A stretch of 64,000 nucleotides of DNA from Kribbella catacumbae DSM 19601 (GTDB taxonomy: Bacteria; Actinomycetota; Actinomycetes; Propionibacteriales; Kribbellaceae), in the NCBI RefSeq assembly GCF_000372465.1, contig NZ_AQUZ01000026.1, positions 1 through 64,000 of the forward strand. The letters are read 5' to 3'. The stretch's first letter is position 1; every line of letters begins with the position of its first letter. Below are positions 9,010-18,611 of the stretch, piece by piece. The notes under the pieces were generated by a model. The model did not search any database. It was not told the origin of the DNA and was given only the letters and a program-made list of their open reading frames with translations. The position numbers and the translations under genes are program-made.

Positions 9010-11850
9010 CTAGGGAGCCGGCACGCCGCCGATGTTGATCTCGGCCGCGCCGCCGAACGCGTTGCCCGGGTGGGTGTTCAGACCGGTCAACCGGACGTAG
9101 CGGCCGCGGACGGCTCCGAACGTCACGTTCTGCGGGGTCAGAACCTCGGCGAACGACCCAGTTGCCACGTCGGTCCAGGCGGTGCCATCGGCGGAGACCG
9201 CGATCCGGTAGTCCTTGATCCGGCCGTTGCGGGCATTCTGCCGCTGCAGGTACTGCAGCCCGGTGACGTCGTGCGCCTTGCCCAGGTCGAGAGTGATGTG
9301 GTGCGGGAAGCCCGGGGCACCGTTCAGCCATTGTGTGTGCCAGATCGAGTTCGGGTTGCCGTCGATCGCGTTGCCGGCCGCGCCGTTCTCGCCGACGGTC
9401 TCCGCGCTGTCGACGTCATGCACCTTCAGCGTGGTCTGGTCGATCAGATTCGGCAGCGGCTTGAGGTCGGACTCGACGTCGACCACGACGCTCGCGGACC
9501 GCTCGCCCTGGACGGCGCTGAAGGTTCGCTTGCCGTCGTACAGCGTGTGCGGCACCACGCCGGTGCGGTGGAACTCGCCGTTCGCGCCGGGCCGGACGGT
9601 GTAGACGGTCCTGCCGTCGATCCGGATGTCGACGTAGCCGGGGGCGAACCCGGTCAGGTCGAGCGGCACCCAGGTCCCGGCGTGCACCTGCTTGCCGGAC
9701 CTGCCGACGGATAGCGCCGGGGTGCCGGCGGGAGCGTCACTGGCGACCGGGGCCCGGTCGGTGGCTCTGACCCGGATAGGTACCGCTTCACCGGTCGACG
9801 GGGTGAGCATGCAGTCGGTGTCCGTGCTGAACGCGGCCTGCACGGTGGCGGTGTAGGTGCCTGCGCCGTGCAGGTTGTCGCGGGCCTGCTGTTGGCCGAA
9901 CCGGACCGGCAGGGCGGCGGTCCCGCAGGTCAGGGTGGCAGTGAGCGGCCCGGTCAGCGCGCTCTTCGAGGCGGGGTCGCCGTCCGTGCTCACGGTGTCC
10001 GGCACGATCTGCGTGCCGTCGGCGGACGCCTTCGTGCCCGGTGCGACGACCAGCCCAACGCGGTGCGGGCCGGTGCTCCCCGGCCGCGCGGCGACGTCTG
10101 TACCCGCGACGGACGCCGCCCAGGTCGCTCCGGCGCTCTCGTAGTAGTTGCTACCGGCAACCGTCAGGTGCGGGCCGAGCAGGCCGAGCCGGGCGGCGAA
10201 ACCGGTGACATCCTTCTTCGCGGCCGGGGTCCAGCCGGTCTCCAGGATCGCCGCCGCGCGCGGCATGGTCAGGAACCCTGCCTGGTCGCCGCCGCGCACC
10301 GTCTCCGACCACAGCGGTCCCTCGACGCCGAGGATGCCGGACTCCGGAACCCCGCCGGAGATCGTCGTGGTCGGGTCCCAGCTGTAGTACTTCTGGAAGT
10401 CACAGGTACCCGAGCACGCCCAGGTCAGACCTATCGGCGTCGCCGAGTTGTACTTCTGGTCCAGGTACGAGCCGCCGGCCGCCGACACCACCGCCTTGCC
10501 GCCCTTGCTGACAAAGTCGCGCACCCAGTCACCGGAACCAACCCAGTACTGCACCACCGAGCCGTTCCAGTACCCCGGTCCCTGCGCGAGCCCAGCCTCG
10601 GCGTACTCGGTCCAGCCCATCGTGCCGACACCGGTGGCCCGCTGCAGCACTGGCACCGCCCGCCTGACGAACTCGACGTACCGGGTGTGGCCCATCGCGT
10701 GCGACTCGTCGCCGCCCAGGTGCACGTACGGACCGCCGGTCATCGCGGCCAGTTGCTTGAACACGTGCGCGACGAACGTGTAGCTGAGCTCGTGCTTCTC
10801 GTCCAGCGCGGAGTAGCCGACATTGCCGGTGCCGTTCCAGTCGACGACTCCGGTCTGCGGGTTCCGTGCAGGCAGCGAGCGGTCGGTGTTGAGTTGCGGG
10901 ATCGCGTGCAGCGCGGCATTGGTGTGACCCGGGATGTCGACCTCCGGCACCACCGTGACGTGCCGCTTCTGCGCGTAGGCGACGATGTCGCGGTACTGCG
11001 CCTGGGTGTAGTAGCCGGTCCGGCCCAGCTCCTGGCGGTAGCCCTGCTGGTTCATCGCGGTGATCCCTGACTCGCGGGTCAGGGCGCTGTAGTCGATCGG
11101 GTCACCGGCGGCCTTGCCGTTGTTGGTGATCTCGATCCGCCAGCCCTGGTCGTCGGCCAGGTGCAGGTGCAGCACGTTCATCTTCATGGCCGACAGCACG
11201 TCGATGTAGTGCTTTACCTCATCGACCTCCTGGAACGACCGGGCGACGTCCAGCATCACGCCGCGGTACGAGAACCGGGGCGCATCCTCGATGTGAATGG
11301 GCCGGACCTGCCAGCCGGTGCGGACCGGGGTCGCCGACTCGGCCCAGGCCGGGAGCAACTGGCGCAGCGTCTGCACACCGTTGAACGCGCCGTGCGCGGT
11401 GCGCGCGGTGATCGTCACGCCGGCGCCGGTCACGTCGAGCACGTAGGACTCGGCCGTCGGCGCGCGGCCATCGACGGTATACGCCGCGGCCGGATCGACA
11501 GTGATCCGGATCGCCTGGCTGCCGCCACGCGATACGAGCGGCACCTTGAACCCAGTGGACTTGCGCAGGTGCGCGGCGAGCTGGGCACCGAGCGGCGCGG
11601 CGCTACCGGGTGCGACCACCACCAGCGACGGCCTAAGTGTGAATGGGTCGCCGGCGACGTCCTCGGCGACCACCGGCAGCGGGATCAGTGGCCGGCCGGA
11701 GCCGGCGGCGGATTGACTGGCGGAGCTGATCGCCGCGCCGTCCGATACCGCGGCGGTCCCAGCGGAGGCGAGCGGGACGCCGACCAGGCAGGTGGCGATC
11801 AGGGCGAGCAGAGCGAGGAGGACAGTGCGAGGGGGCACGTGCGACGTCAT
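9010..11850 (-). CDS. Secreted beta-N-acetylhexosaminidase, GH20, with C-terminal discoidin/CBM32-like domain
   Basis: This is a 946-residue secreted enzyme releasing terminal beta-GlcNAc or beta-GalNAc. A Sec leader covers residues 1-30. A GH20b-like domain spans about 55-185. The GH20 barrel starts at FSYRGVMLDVARSF (193-206) and contains the catalytic Asp-Glu pair D381-E382 in HLGGDES, as used in substrate-assisted catalysis. After a beta-rich linker, the last 140 residues form an F5/8-type (discoidin, CBM32-like) sugar-binding domain similar to that on the GH101 enzyme at 13663. The 5' side is divergent from the phosphodiester glycosidase region and shares a promoter area with it. It fits the island as the enzyme trimming GlcNAc branches. 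Confidence 0.93.
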   Translation of the reverse strand: MTSHVPPRTVLLALLALIATCLVGVPLASAGTAAVSDGAAISSASQSAAGSGRPLIPLPVVAEDVAGDPFTLRPSLVVVAPGSAAPLGAQLAAHLRKSTGFKVPLVSRGGSQAIRITVDPAAAYTVDGRAPTAESYVLDVTGAGVTITARTAHGAFNGVQTLRQLLPAWAESATPVRTGWQVRPIHIEDAPRFSYRGVMLDVARSFQEVDEVKHYIDVLSAMKMNVLHLHLADDQGWRIEITNNGKAAGDPIDYSALTRESGITAMNQQGYRQELGRTGYYTQAQYRDIVAYAQKRHVTVVPEVDIPGHTNAALHAIPQLNTDRSLPARNPQTGVVDWNGTGNVGYSALDEKHELSYTFVAHVFKQLAAMTGGPYVHLGGDESHAMGHTRYVEFVRRAVPVLQRATGVGTMGWTEYAEAGLAQGPGYWNGSVVQYWVGSGDWVRDFVSKGGKAVVSAAGGSYLDQKYNSATPIGLTWACSGTCDFQKYYSWDPTTTISGGVPESGILGVEGPLWSETVRGGDQAGFLTMPRAAAILETGWTPAAKKDVTGFAARLGLLGPHLTVAGSNYYESAGATWAASVAGTDVAARPGSTGPHRVGLVVAPGTKASADGTQIVPDTVSTDGDPASKSALTGPLTATLTCGTAALPVRFGQQQARDNLHGAGTYTATVQAAFSTDTDCMLTPSTGEAVPIRVRATDRAPVASDAPAGTPALSVGRSGKQVHAGTWVPLDLTGFAPGYVDIRIDGRTVYTVRPGANGEFHRTGVVPHTLYDGKRTFSAVQGERSASVVVDVESDLKPLPNLIDQTTLKVHDVDSAETVGENGAAGNAIDGNPNSIWHTQWLNGAPGFPHHITLDLGKAHDVTGLQYLQRQNARNGRIKDYRIAVSADGTAWTDVATGSFAEVLTPQNVTFGAVRGRYVRLTGLNTHPGNAFGGAAEINIGGVPAP

Positions 11851-11964
11851 GGCGGACTCCTAGCGGATTGCATCGGGGCCGGTCTGCGAAACAGAAGTTT
11901 GGAGTCTCCTGCACGCTCGCCGCATTGGGCAAGCACTTACGAGCATGAATTTCCAGATTCACCC

Positions 11965-11993
11965 TTGACATCGCTCCAGCTCGCACGGAATAT
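11965..11993 (+). promoter_or_regulatory. Candidate sigma-70 promoter: TTGACA, 17 bases, GAATAT
   Basis: A perfect -35 hexamer (11965-11970) is followed after exactly 17 bases by a weaker -10-like GAATAT (11988-11993). It points toward the phosphodiester glycosidase reading frame. The shared word GTAGCGAGATTTA (11996-12008) lies immediately downstream, where a repressor could block initiation. Confidence 0.4.
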
Positions 11994-11995
11994 CT

Positions 11996-12008
11996 GTAGC
12001 GAGATTTA
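11996..12008 (+). promoter_or_regulatory. Candidate operator GTAGCGAGATTTA
   Basis: This matches the word at 756-768 in 11 of 13 positions. It overlaps the predicted transcription start of the promoter at 11965 and lies in the divergent region between the GH20 gene and the phosphodiester glycosidase. It may be the binding site of one of the two ROK regulators in the island. Confidence 0.35.
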
Positions 12009-12119
12009 CGAAACCACCTTAAGGAAGTCGACCATGTCGCGCATCTCAACGATCCCGACCCGGATGCCCCGGCCAAGGCGATCCAGGACCGCGCGAGCGC
12101 CCAGCGGATCGTCGACCGG

Positions 12120-13412
12120 ATGGCGACGAGCGGCTTCGCTGCGGAGGCTCAGCCAGTCGAGCAGCCGGCGGCTGCGGACGTGCCAGCCGGTGTCATCGGG
12201 TACCGCGTGCGCCTGACGCAGACGTTCGCTTCATCGTCGGCCGCATCGGCCAAAGTCACCGCGCTGCGTGCCGCCGGCTTCTCCTCCCGTACCTGGTACC
12301 GGGGCTGGGACGGCGCAAGCCAGGACCGCGGCAAGTGGACGGTGAACGTCCTCACCATCGACCCACGCACATTCGCGGGTGAGCTCGGGGCCTCCTACGG
12401 CGCCGACCTCTACGACCGTGAACTCGTCTCGACGATGAGCGCCGGCCTGGATGCGACCGCGGCGATCAACGCCGGTTTCTTCGTCTTCAGCTCCGCCAGC
12501 GGCGCTCCAGGTGACCCCGCCGGAGCAGCCGTGTACGACGGCGTGCTGGAGTCCGAGCCGGTCGGCGACCGACCGGTGCTCGTGCTCCCGCACACTGGTC
12601 GCGGAACCAATGTCGTCCGGCCCGCGTGGCACGGAACCATCACGGTCGAGAGCGGCCATCAATCCCGAGGCAAGCAGGTGCACTCACTGGACGGGATCAA
12701 CCGCTTCCCGGGTCTCATCCGCAACTGCGGCGGCACGGGCGACCTGCCGACGGACGCCCCCTTGCACGACGTGACCTGCACCGACCCCGACGAGTTGGTC
12801 GCGTTCACGACCGCCTTCGACACGCAGACGCCGGCCGGGCCGGGACGGGAGGTCGTGGTCGACCGCAAGGACCGCGTCGTGCACGTGGCAGGTCAGCGAG
12901 GTACCTCACTCCACGCCGGCGAACGCTCCGTCCAGGCCACCGGCAGCGCTTCCGATCAGCTCGCGGAGGTCGTCGTCGGCGACCGGCTCACGATCGCGAC
13001 CGACCTGACCGCCGGCGGCAAGTCGCTGGTCCGCAAGAACGTCTCGGTGGTGAACGGCGGCCCTGAGCTGGTCCGCGGCGGGCGCAAGCACGTTACGCAG
13101 CGGGCCGACGGGATGGTGCGCGACAACGACCCCTCCTTCGCCTACGGCTGGGCTTTGCAGCGCAACCCCCGCACGTTCGCCGGCGTCGACGGGCACGGCC
13201 GGACCCTCCTCATCACCGTGGACGGCCGCCAAACCGGTGAACTCGGGCTGTCCATCGACGAAACCGCTGAGCTGGCCCTGACCCTGGGCCTGAGCAACGG
13301 AATCAACCTCGACGGCGGTGGATCGACGGCGATGGTGCTGAACGACCAGGTGGTCACCAGCCCATCCGACGGCAGAGAGCGCACCATCGGCGACATGATC
13401 TACGTGCGCTGA
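12120..13412 (+). CDS. Phosphodiester glycosidase (NAGPA-type) domain protein, 5' end unclear
   Basis: This is a 430-residue protein with the phosphodiester glycosidase fold known from the human uncovering enzyme, which removes GlcNAc from phosphodiester-linked glycans. Hallmarks are AAINAGFFVF (about 116-125) and the C-terminal SNGINLDGGGSTAMVL. A repeat-like domain precedes it (residues 25-95). The first usable start in frame is the ATG at 12120, but coding-like sequence in the same frame continues upstream to a TAG near 11994 without any ATG, GTG or TTG. No signal peptide is present, although relatives are secreted. A strong AAGGAAG site precedes an ATG at 12034 in a different frame. The gene may be damaged at its 5' end. 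A terminator-like hairpin follows at 13441. Confidence 0.75.
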   Translation: MATSGFAAEAQPVEQPAAADVPAGVIGYRVRLTQTFASSSAASAKVTALRAAGFSSRTWYRGWDGASQDRGKWTVNVLTIDPRTFAGELGASYGADLYDRELVSTMSAGLDATAAINAGFFVFSSASGAPGDPAGAAVYDGVLESEPVGDRPVLVLPHTGRGTNVVRPAWHGTITVESGHQSRGKQVHSLDGINRFPGLIRNCGGTGDLPTDAPLHDVTCTDPDELVAFTTAFDTQTPAGPGREVVVDRKDRVVHVAGQRGTSLHAGERSVQATGSASDQLAEVVVGDRLTIATDLTAGGKSLVRKNVSVVNGGPELVRGGRKHVTQRADGMVRDNDPSFAYGWALQRNPRTFAGVDGHGRTLLITVDGRQTGELGLSIDETAELALTLGLSNGINLDGGGSTAMVLNDQVVTSPSDGRERTIGDMIYVR

Positions 13413-13440
13413 GGATCGCCCACACCTCCTGACCGACCCA

Positions 13441-13471
13441 CGAGCGCCCGGCGGAATCCGTCGGGCGCTCG
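13441..13471 (+). terminator. Hairpin after the phosphodiester glycosidase gene
   Basis: CGAGCGCCCGGCGGA pairs with TCCGTCGGGCGCTCG through one G-T pair, leaving a one-base loop that will open to three or more. It begins 29 bases after the stop codon. No T-run follows, which is common for terminators of high-GC actinobacteria. Confidence 0.6.
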
Positions 13472-13574
13472 TCGCATGCCCCCAGGGGTAGCCGCGCGCG
13501 TCCCGCGCCGTCGCTCACCTGCGCTGTGCCCTTGCGCTCAGGGTGCGCGGTGCTTACTGTTGCCGCTCAATTGG

Positions 13575-13590
13575 TGCTATCACAGCATCG
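13575..13590. promoter_or_regulatory. Putative IclR-type operator upstream of the GH101 gene
   Basis: The word GGTGCTATCACAGCAT is an imperfect palindrome of the form TGCTA-N4-AGCA. The surrounding 30 bases (13568-13597) align with the promoter region of the unknown gene at 28616 (28514-28546) at about three quarters of positions. The same palindrome occurs at the iclR start codon (27603-27617). It lies about 75 bases upstream of the GH101 start, where a regulator could act. Confidence 0.55.
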
Positions 13591-13662
13591 CTTGCGGAGT
13601 GGTGCCGCCACCTTGTCCCGGCGCCGCCGCCACCCTCACTTGCCCAGGAAGGGTCCGTCAGA

Positions 13663-16600
13663 ATGCGTCGAAGCCACAGACGAATACTCGCAGCGGTCAC
13701 CACCTTCGCCGCCGGGGTCGCCCTGCTCGGCAGCAACGCGGCCCAGCCGCTCGCGGCACCGCCACCCTCGATATCGGACGGCACGGCGCTGCTAACGTCG
13801 GACCAGCTCACTGTCACCGTGAGCAAGGCGTTCCCTCAGGTGATCCGGTACGCCGAACGCAGCACCGGCGCGTGGATCGACGGCTCGGCGACGCCCCTCA
13901 CGTCCGTCAAGATCAATGGCGCAACGCACGAGGTCAAGGTCGATGCGGCTCAGGTCGACCAGAACACGATCGGCTACAAGCTCTCCTTTCCCGGGCTCGA
14001 CGGCGTCATGATGACGGCCAGCCTCCACCTCACAGGCCGGGTCACGACCTTCGCCATCACAGGGATCGAGGACACCGCCGAGCACCGGGTCGGCACGATC
14101 GACATCCCTGGCCACGATCTGATGTCCGTCGACTCGACCGACGCCCGCGCGACAACAGCGACAGCCGTCATCTCGGCCAACCGGACGACCGCCGGGGACA
14201 CGGTCACGGCGGTGACAGCCGCCACCTCGCCCGACGCCGCGCCCGTCGGCTCGGCGTACGCCATCGTCAGCACGAGTGCCCTGGCAGCGGCCCTCGAGAC
14301 CAACTCCGTCTACGACCAGGATCTGGGCAGTAACAACCGCCGGATCTGGCGACAGTCGGTCAAAGACGGTCAACGGACACGAGTCGGCTTCTGGAGCGGA
14401 CAGTGGACCTACCGTGCCGCCGGCGCGCCGTTCACCGAGGAACTGCCCTGGGCCAAGGTCACCGTGACGCCGGACGCGAACGCCGATGGCGAGGTCGACT
14501 GGCAGGACGGGGCGATCGCGCTGCGCGACATCGCGATCAGCGGCAACGGCGCCAAGGAAACCCCCGATCGCGTCATCGCGCACATCCCGTACAACTTCGG
14601 CTCGATGGCCACCCATCCGTTCCTGCGCACCCTCGACGACGTCAAGCGGATCTCGCTGGCGACCGACGGACTGGGCCAAATGGCGATCCTCAAGGGCTAC
14701 CAGTCGGAGGGTCACGACTCGGCTCACCCCGACTACGGGGGCAACATCAACAAGCGGGCGGGCGGGCTCACCGAGCTCAACACGCTGCTCAAGCAGGGCG
14801 CCAAGTGGGGCGCTGAGTTCGGCGTCCACGTCAATGCCACCGAGGCCTACCCGGTCGCCAAGACCTTCAAGGACGAACTCGTCAACGCGAACGCCAAGGG
14901 GTGGAACTGGCTCGACCAGTCGTACTACATCGACCAGCGTCGTGACCTCACGAGCGGGGACGTCCAGCGGCGCTTCGCTCAGCTCCGCGCCGAGACCGAC
15001 AAGAATCTCGCCCTCCTCTACCTCGACGTCTACGCCTCCTTCGGCTGGAAGCAGGACCGTCTTGCGAAGGAGCTGACCAACCAGGGCTGGAACATCGCGA
15101 CCGAATGGTCGTACGCCTTCGACCGGCAGGCGGTGTGGACTCACTGGGCCAATGACGAGTCCTACGGCGGGGCGACCAACAAGGGGCTCAACTCCGACAT
15201 CATCCGCTTCGTCCGGAACACCCAGAAGGACACCTGGAACCCGCATCCGATCCTCGGCAACGCCGAACTGCGCGACTTCGAGGGCTGGACCTCGGAGGTC
15301 GACTGGAACTTCTTCTACGACAACGTCTGGCAGCGCAATCTGCCGACGAAGTTCCTCCAGCAACACGAGATCGTGGACTGGGAGCAGAACGACATCCGCT
15401 TCACGGATGGGGTGCGAGCCACGGATACCGGTGGCCGCAAAATCCTCGTCGGCGATGCCGTGGTCCTCCAGGATGACGCCTACCTGCTGCCGTGGAAGAC
15501 GGACAAGGGCGGGCCGAAGATGTATCACTACAACGCCGACGGTGGCACGACCTCCTGGCAGCTGACGGACCGGTTCGCGCCGGCGAAGCAGCTCGCCCTG
15601 TTCAAGCTCACCGACCAGGGACGCACATTCGTGCGCAACGTGCCGGTCAAGGCCGGCGCGGTGACCATCGAGGCCGAGGCCAAAACGGCCTACATCCTCG
15701 CCATCGGCGCCGGCTCGGGCCTGGCCCGCCGCGTGTCGTGGGGCGAGGCAAGCAACGTCGACGACCCGGGTTTCAACTCCGGCAAACTGGACTCCTGGAC
15801 GACGACGGGTGAGGTCGCTGTCGAACGCGACGCCAAGGGGCAGTACGAGACGGTACTCAAGCCCGGTGCTCGCGCGTCGATCAGCCAGCGACTCACTGGG
15901 CTGGCACCCGGCTCGTACGCCGCGAACATCCAGGTCGAGGTTCAGCCCGGAATGTCCCGCAAGGTGGAGTTGCGCACGACGAGCGGCGGGGTGACCACGC
16001 AGAATCATGTCGAGCGGTCCGCGGCGTACAACTATCTCAACGCCGACGAGAAGCAGGGCACGTACACCCAGAACCTGGAGGTGCGCTTCACAGTCCCCCC
16101 GGGCGCCTCGACGGCGACGCTCTCGGTCCAGGCGGTCGAGGGCGAGGCCCGAGTCGAGCTGGACAACGTGCGAGTCGTGCCGACCAAGGGCCCACGCCCC
16201 ACCGGCGTCGTCGCCAAGGAGGACTTCGAGGACGTCACCCAGGGCTGGTACCCATTCGTCAAGGGGGACACCGGTGGCATCGCCGGTCCGCGCACGCACA
16301 TAGCTCAGAAGAACGCGCCGTACACGCAGAAGGGGTGGAACGGCAAGCTGGTCGACGACGTGATCGATGGCGAGGAGTCGCTGAAGGCCCACGAGGAGCG
16401 GGTGGGACTCGTCTACCGCACTGTGCCCCAGACCGCCCGCTTCGAGGCGGGACGCCGCTACCGCGTTTCGTTCGACTACCAGAACAGTAAGGCCGGCTGG
16501 TACTCGTGGGCGATCGGCTTTGACAGCATCGCCGGCGGCAAACCGAGTACGACGCAGCTCTCGGCGACCCCGATACCGGAGAAACGCGAGACGGCGCGGT

Positions 16601-17496
16601 TCAGCCAGGAGTTCGACGCCGGCGCCTGCGGTGACACCTGGGTCGGGCTGCGCAAGCTCACCGGCGCCGGCGCCGAGACCGACTTCATCATGGACAACTT
16701 CCAAGTGGAGGACGTCGGCCTGAGCGAGGGGCCGACGGCCTGCGCTACCCAGGAGATCGCCACGCCCAGCGGTGGGCTCGTTCCCGGCGAGCAGAATCGG
16801 GTGACGACCACCTTTACCAACCTCGAGTCCGACGCGGTAACCAATGTCCGGCAGAGCCTGGAGATGCCGGCTGGATGGACCGTCGCCCCCGACAGCGCCA
16901 CCGGATTCGCGTCGGTCGCGCCAGGGGCGAAGGTCACAACCGGCTGGCTGGTCACTCCGCCCGAGGGCACCCAGCCCGGCTCGTTCGGACTGGCCGCCTC
17001 GTCGACGTACGCGCACCGTGGTGTGGAAAAGGCGATCCGCGCCACGGCAACTGTGACCACAGTTCAGGCCGGCAAGATCCCGCAGAGCCGACTGCGGATC
17101 GCCGCGACGAGCTCTGAGGAAGCGGCCAGCCCGGCGAGCCGGATCCTGGACGGCGATGCGGGCACGGGGTGGCACACCAAGATCGCGGGCCCGGCGCCCT
17201 ACCCACATTGGGTGAGCATCGACCTCGGCGCCAACTACGAGATCCGCGGCTTCGACTACCAGAACAGGGTCGGGAACCGCTCCTTCAAGGACTACGAGAT
17301 CTCTGTGAGCACCGACGGCCAGTCGTGGGGCGAGCCGATCAGGACCGGCAGTCTGGCCACCACCGGAGACGTCCAGCATCTAGAGCTGCCAGTTCGCCGC
17401 GGCCGCTATGTCAAGCTGGCCGGACTCACGTCGGCCACGAACTCCCCCTTCGGCGGCGCCGACGAAGTGGGCGTCTGGGGCACACCGGCACCGTAA
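13663..17496 (+). CDS. Secreted endo-alpha-N-acetylgalactosaminidase, GH101
   Basis: This 1277-residue enzyme is predicted to release the core-1 disaccharide Gal-beta-1,3-GalNAc from serine/threonine of mucin-type glycoproteins. A Sec leader covers residues 1-32. The catalytic barrel (about 290-690) carries the candidate nucleophile Asp455 in LLYLDVYASFGWK and the candidate acid/base Glu481 in IATEWSYAFDRQAVW. Beta-sandwich domains follow at about 740-1000, with a NEW3-like segment near 1025-1130 and a terminal F5/8 (CBM32-like) domain at about 1140-1277 resembling that of the GH20 enzyme. The ATG at 13663 is chosen because AGGAAGGG lies nine bases upstream and the leader begins there; an ORF start at 13543 would put 40 unlikely residues in front. 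A decayed LysR gene follows directly. Confidence 0.9.
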   Translation: MRRSHRRILAAVTTFAAGVALLGSNAAQPLAAPPPSISDGTALLTSDQLTVTVSKAFPQVIRYAERSTGAWIDGSATPLTSVKINGATHEVKVDAAQVDQNTIGYKLSFPGLDGVMMTASLHLTGRVTTFAITGIEDTAEHRVGTIDIPGHDLMSVDSTDARATTATAVISANRTTAGDTVTAVTAATSPDAAPVGSAYAIVSTSALAAALETNSVYDQDLGSNNRRIWRQSVKDGQRTRVGFWSGQWTYRAAGAPFTEELPWAKVTVTPDANADGEVDWQDGAIALRDIAISGNGAKETPDRVIAHIPYNFGSMATHPFLRTLDDVKRISLATDGLGQMAILKGYQSEGHDSAHPDYGGNINKRAGGLTELNTLLKQGAKWGAEFGVHVNATEAYPVAKTFKDELVNANAKGWNWLDQSYYIDQRRDLTSGDVQRRFAQLRAETDKNLALLYLDVYASFGWKQDRLAKELTNQGWNIATEWSYAFDRQAVWTHWANDESYGGATNKGLNSDIIRFVRNTQKDTWNPHPILGNAELRDFEGWTSEVDWNFFYDNVWQRNLPTKFLQQHEIVDWEQNDIRFTDGVRATDTGGRKILVGDAVVLQDDAYLLPWKTDKGGPKMYHYNADGGTTSWQLTDRFAPAKQLALFKLTDQGRTFVRNVPVKAGAVTIEAEAKTAYILAIGAGSGLARRVSWGEASNVDDPGFNSGKLDSWTTTGEVAVERDAKGQYETVLKPGARASISQRLTGLAPGSYAANIQVEVQPGMSRKVELRTTSGGVTTQNHVERSAAYNYLNADEKQGTYTQNLEVRFTVPPGASTATLSVQAVEGEARVELDNVRVVPTKGPRPTGVVAKEDFEDVTQGWYPFVKGDTGGIAGPRTHIAQKNAPYTQKGWNGKLVDDVIDGEESLKAHEERVGLVYRTVPQTARFEAGRRYRVSFDYQNSKAGWYSWAIGFDSIAGGKPSTTQLSATPIPEKRETARFSQEFDAGACGDTWVGLRKLTGAGAETDFIMDNFQVEDVGLSEGPTACATQEIATPSGGLVPGEQNRVTTTFTNLESDAVTNVRQSLEMPAGWTVAPDSATGFASVAPGAKVTTGWLVTPPEGTQPGSFGLAASSTYAHRGVEKAIRATATVTTVQAGKIPQSRLRIAATSSEEAASPASRILDGDAGTGWHTKIAGPAPYPHWVSIDLGANYEIRGFDYQNRVGNRSFKDYEISVSTDGQSWGEPIRTGSLATTGDVQHLELPVRRGRYVKLAGLTSATNSPFGGADEVGVWGTPAP

Positions 17497-17542
17497 GCGA
17501 AGCATTGACCAACCTTGTCAACGCTGGACAGAGGAGAAATTC

Positions 17543-18441
17543 GTGGCCGTCACCCTGCAGCAACTGGAGATCTTCTCCGCGGTCGCCCGCCACCTGTCGT
17601 TCTCTGTCGCCGCCCGCGAGCTGTACTCATCTCAGCCGCACGTCTCCAACCAGATTCGGAAGCTGGAGGAGCATTACCGAATCCCACTGTTCGTGCGATC
17701 CCGACCGGGGGGGCAGGCTGACCGAGGCCGGCAGTGCCTTGTACAAGCGGATCAGTCAGATCCTGACCGACCTCGAGGAGGCCGAACACGTCGTCCAGGA
17801 GTTCCGCGGGCTCCAGCGTGGTTCGGTGCGACTGGCGGCGACGTCGAGTGTCGGCAACCATGTGCTCCCGGCGCTGATCGCGGACTTCCAGTGCGCTCAC
17901 CCCGAGATCACGATCTCCGTGCAGATCGGCAACAGCGAGGAGGTCGGGAACCTGGTCGACGGCACCGAGGTCGACCTGGCGATCACCCCTCTGCAGCCCC
18001 AGTCGTCAGGCGAGCTGACCTGCGAGCCGTTCGTCGCCGACGACCTGGTACTGGTCGCCGCAGCGAGTTCGGAGCTGCCCGACCTGATGACAGTGGCGGA
18101 GCTGGCCGGCCTACGCCTGGTCACCAGGGAGGAGGGTTCGCACACCTCAGGGCCGGATGCAGGAACTGCTGAGGTCATACGACACGACCGTGGCGGCACA
18201 GCTCACCGGCAGTCCCGCGGTATGCGAAGCGGTCGCCGCCAGCCTCGGCGTCACCGTGGCTCCGCTGAGCACTGTCAAGGCGTGGGTCGACACCGGCCTA
18301 GTGACACCAGGCGACTCTCCGACGCCATCCCGAAGCACGACTACCTCTTGGTGTACTCCGCTCAGCGTTACCTCAGCCCGGCCGCGAGGGCGCTCATTGA
18401 GCACCTACGCGACTGGGCCCGCCACCGGAGCCACCCGGTAG
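17543..18441 (+). pseudogene. LysR-family regulator, broken by three frameshifts
   Basis: It starts at a GTG preceded by GAGGAG, with a clear LysR helix-turn-helix (LQQLEIFSAVARHLSFSVAA, then SSQPHVSNQIRKLEEHYRIP). The frame is lost at a run of seven G at 17707-17713, continues in a second frame through the effector domain to about 18146, jumps again at 18146-18156 (MQELLRSYDTTVAAQ), and a third time near 18296-18320 (LSDAIPKHDYLLVYSAQRY). Joined together the pieces make a near-complete LysR of about 295 residues. One shift lies in a homopolymer, but the other two do not, which argues for real decay rather than read errors. The 3' end overlaps the LacI fragment on the other strand. It may once have controlled the GH101 gene. 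Confidence 0.8.
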
Positions 18442-18611
18442 TGCAACCGGCGCGCCGTTTCGCGGACGCGCAGTTCGGTCGCTTCGCTGACCCGGGCCCG
18501 CTCGTCGACCTTGCTCCGGCCGGTGAGCACGTACGACGCGGTGGCGGACGATACACCGGCCGCCTCGGCGACCTCTCGCAAGGTGGTCCGCCGAGTCGCC
18601 TTCGGCGCCAT
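18405..18611 (-). pseudogene. LacI-family regulator, N-terminal fragment only
   Basis: A 68-residue reading frame encodes a typical LacI headpiece (LREVAEAAGVSSATASYVLT) and hinge beginning, then stops shortly after RRLHYR; the roughly 270-residue sugar-binding domain is missing. The ATG has GGAGG nine bases upstream. Its 3' end abuts and overlaps the 3' end of the broken LysR gene on the other strand, which suggests a deletion that fused the two remnants. A LacI-type palindrome upstream of the neighbouring metallopeptidase (20869-20882) could be its orphaned operator. Confidence 0.75.

Noticed and set aside
13792..17379. A 1195-residue minus-strand open frame opposite the GH101 gene
   Set aside because: It is an antisense shadow of the GH101 frame, with Arg/Gly/Val-rich composition and no domain.
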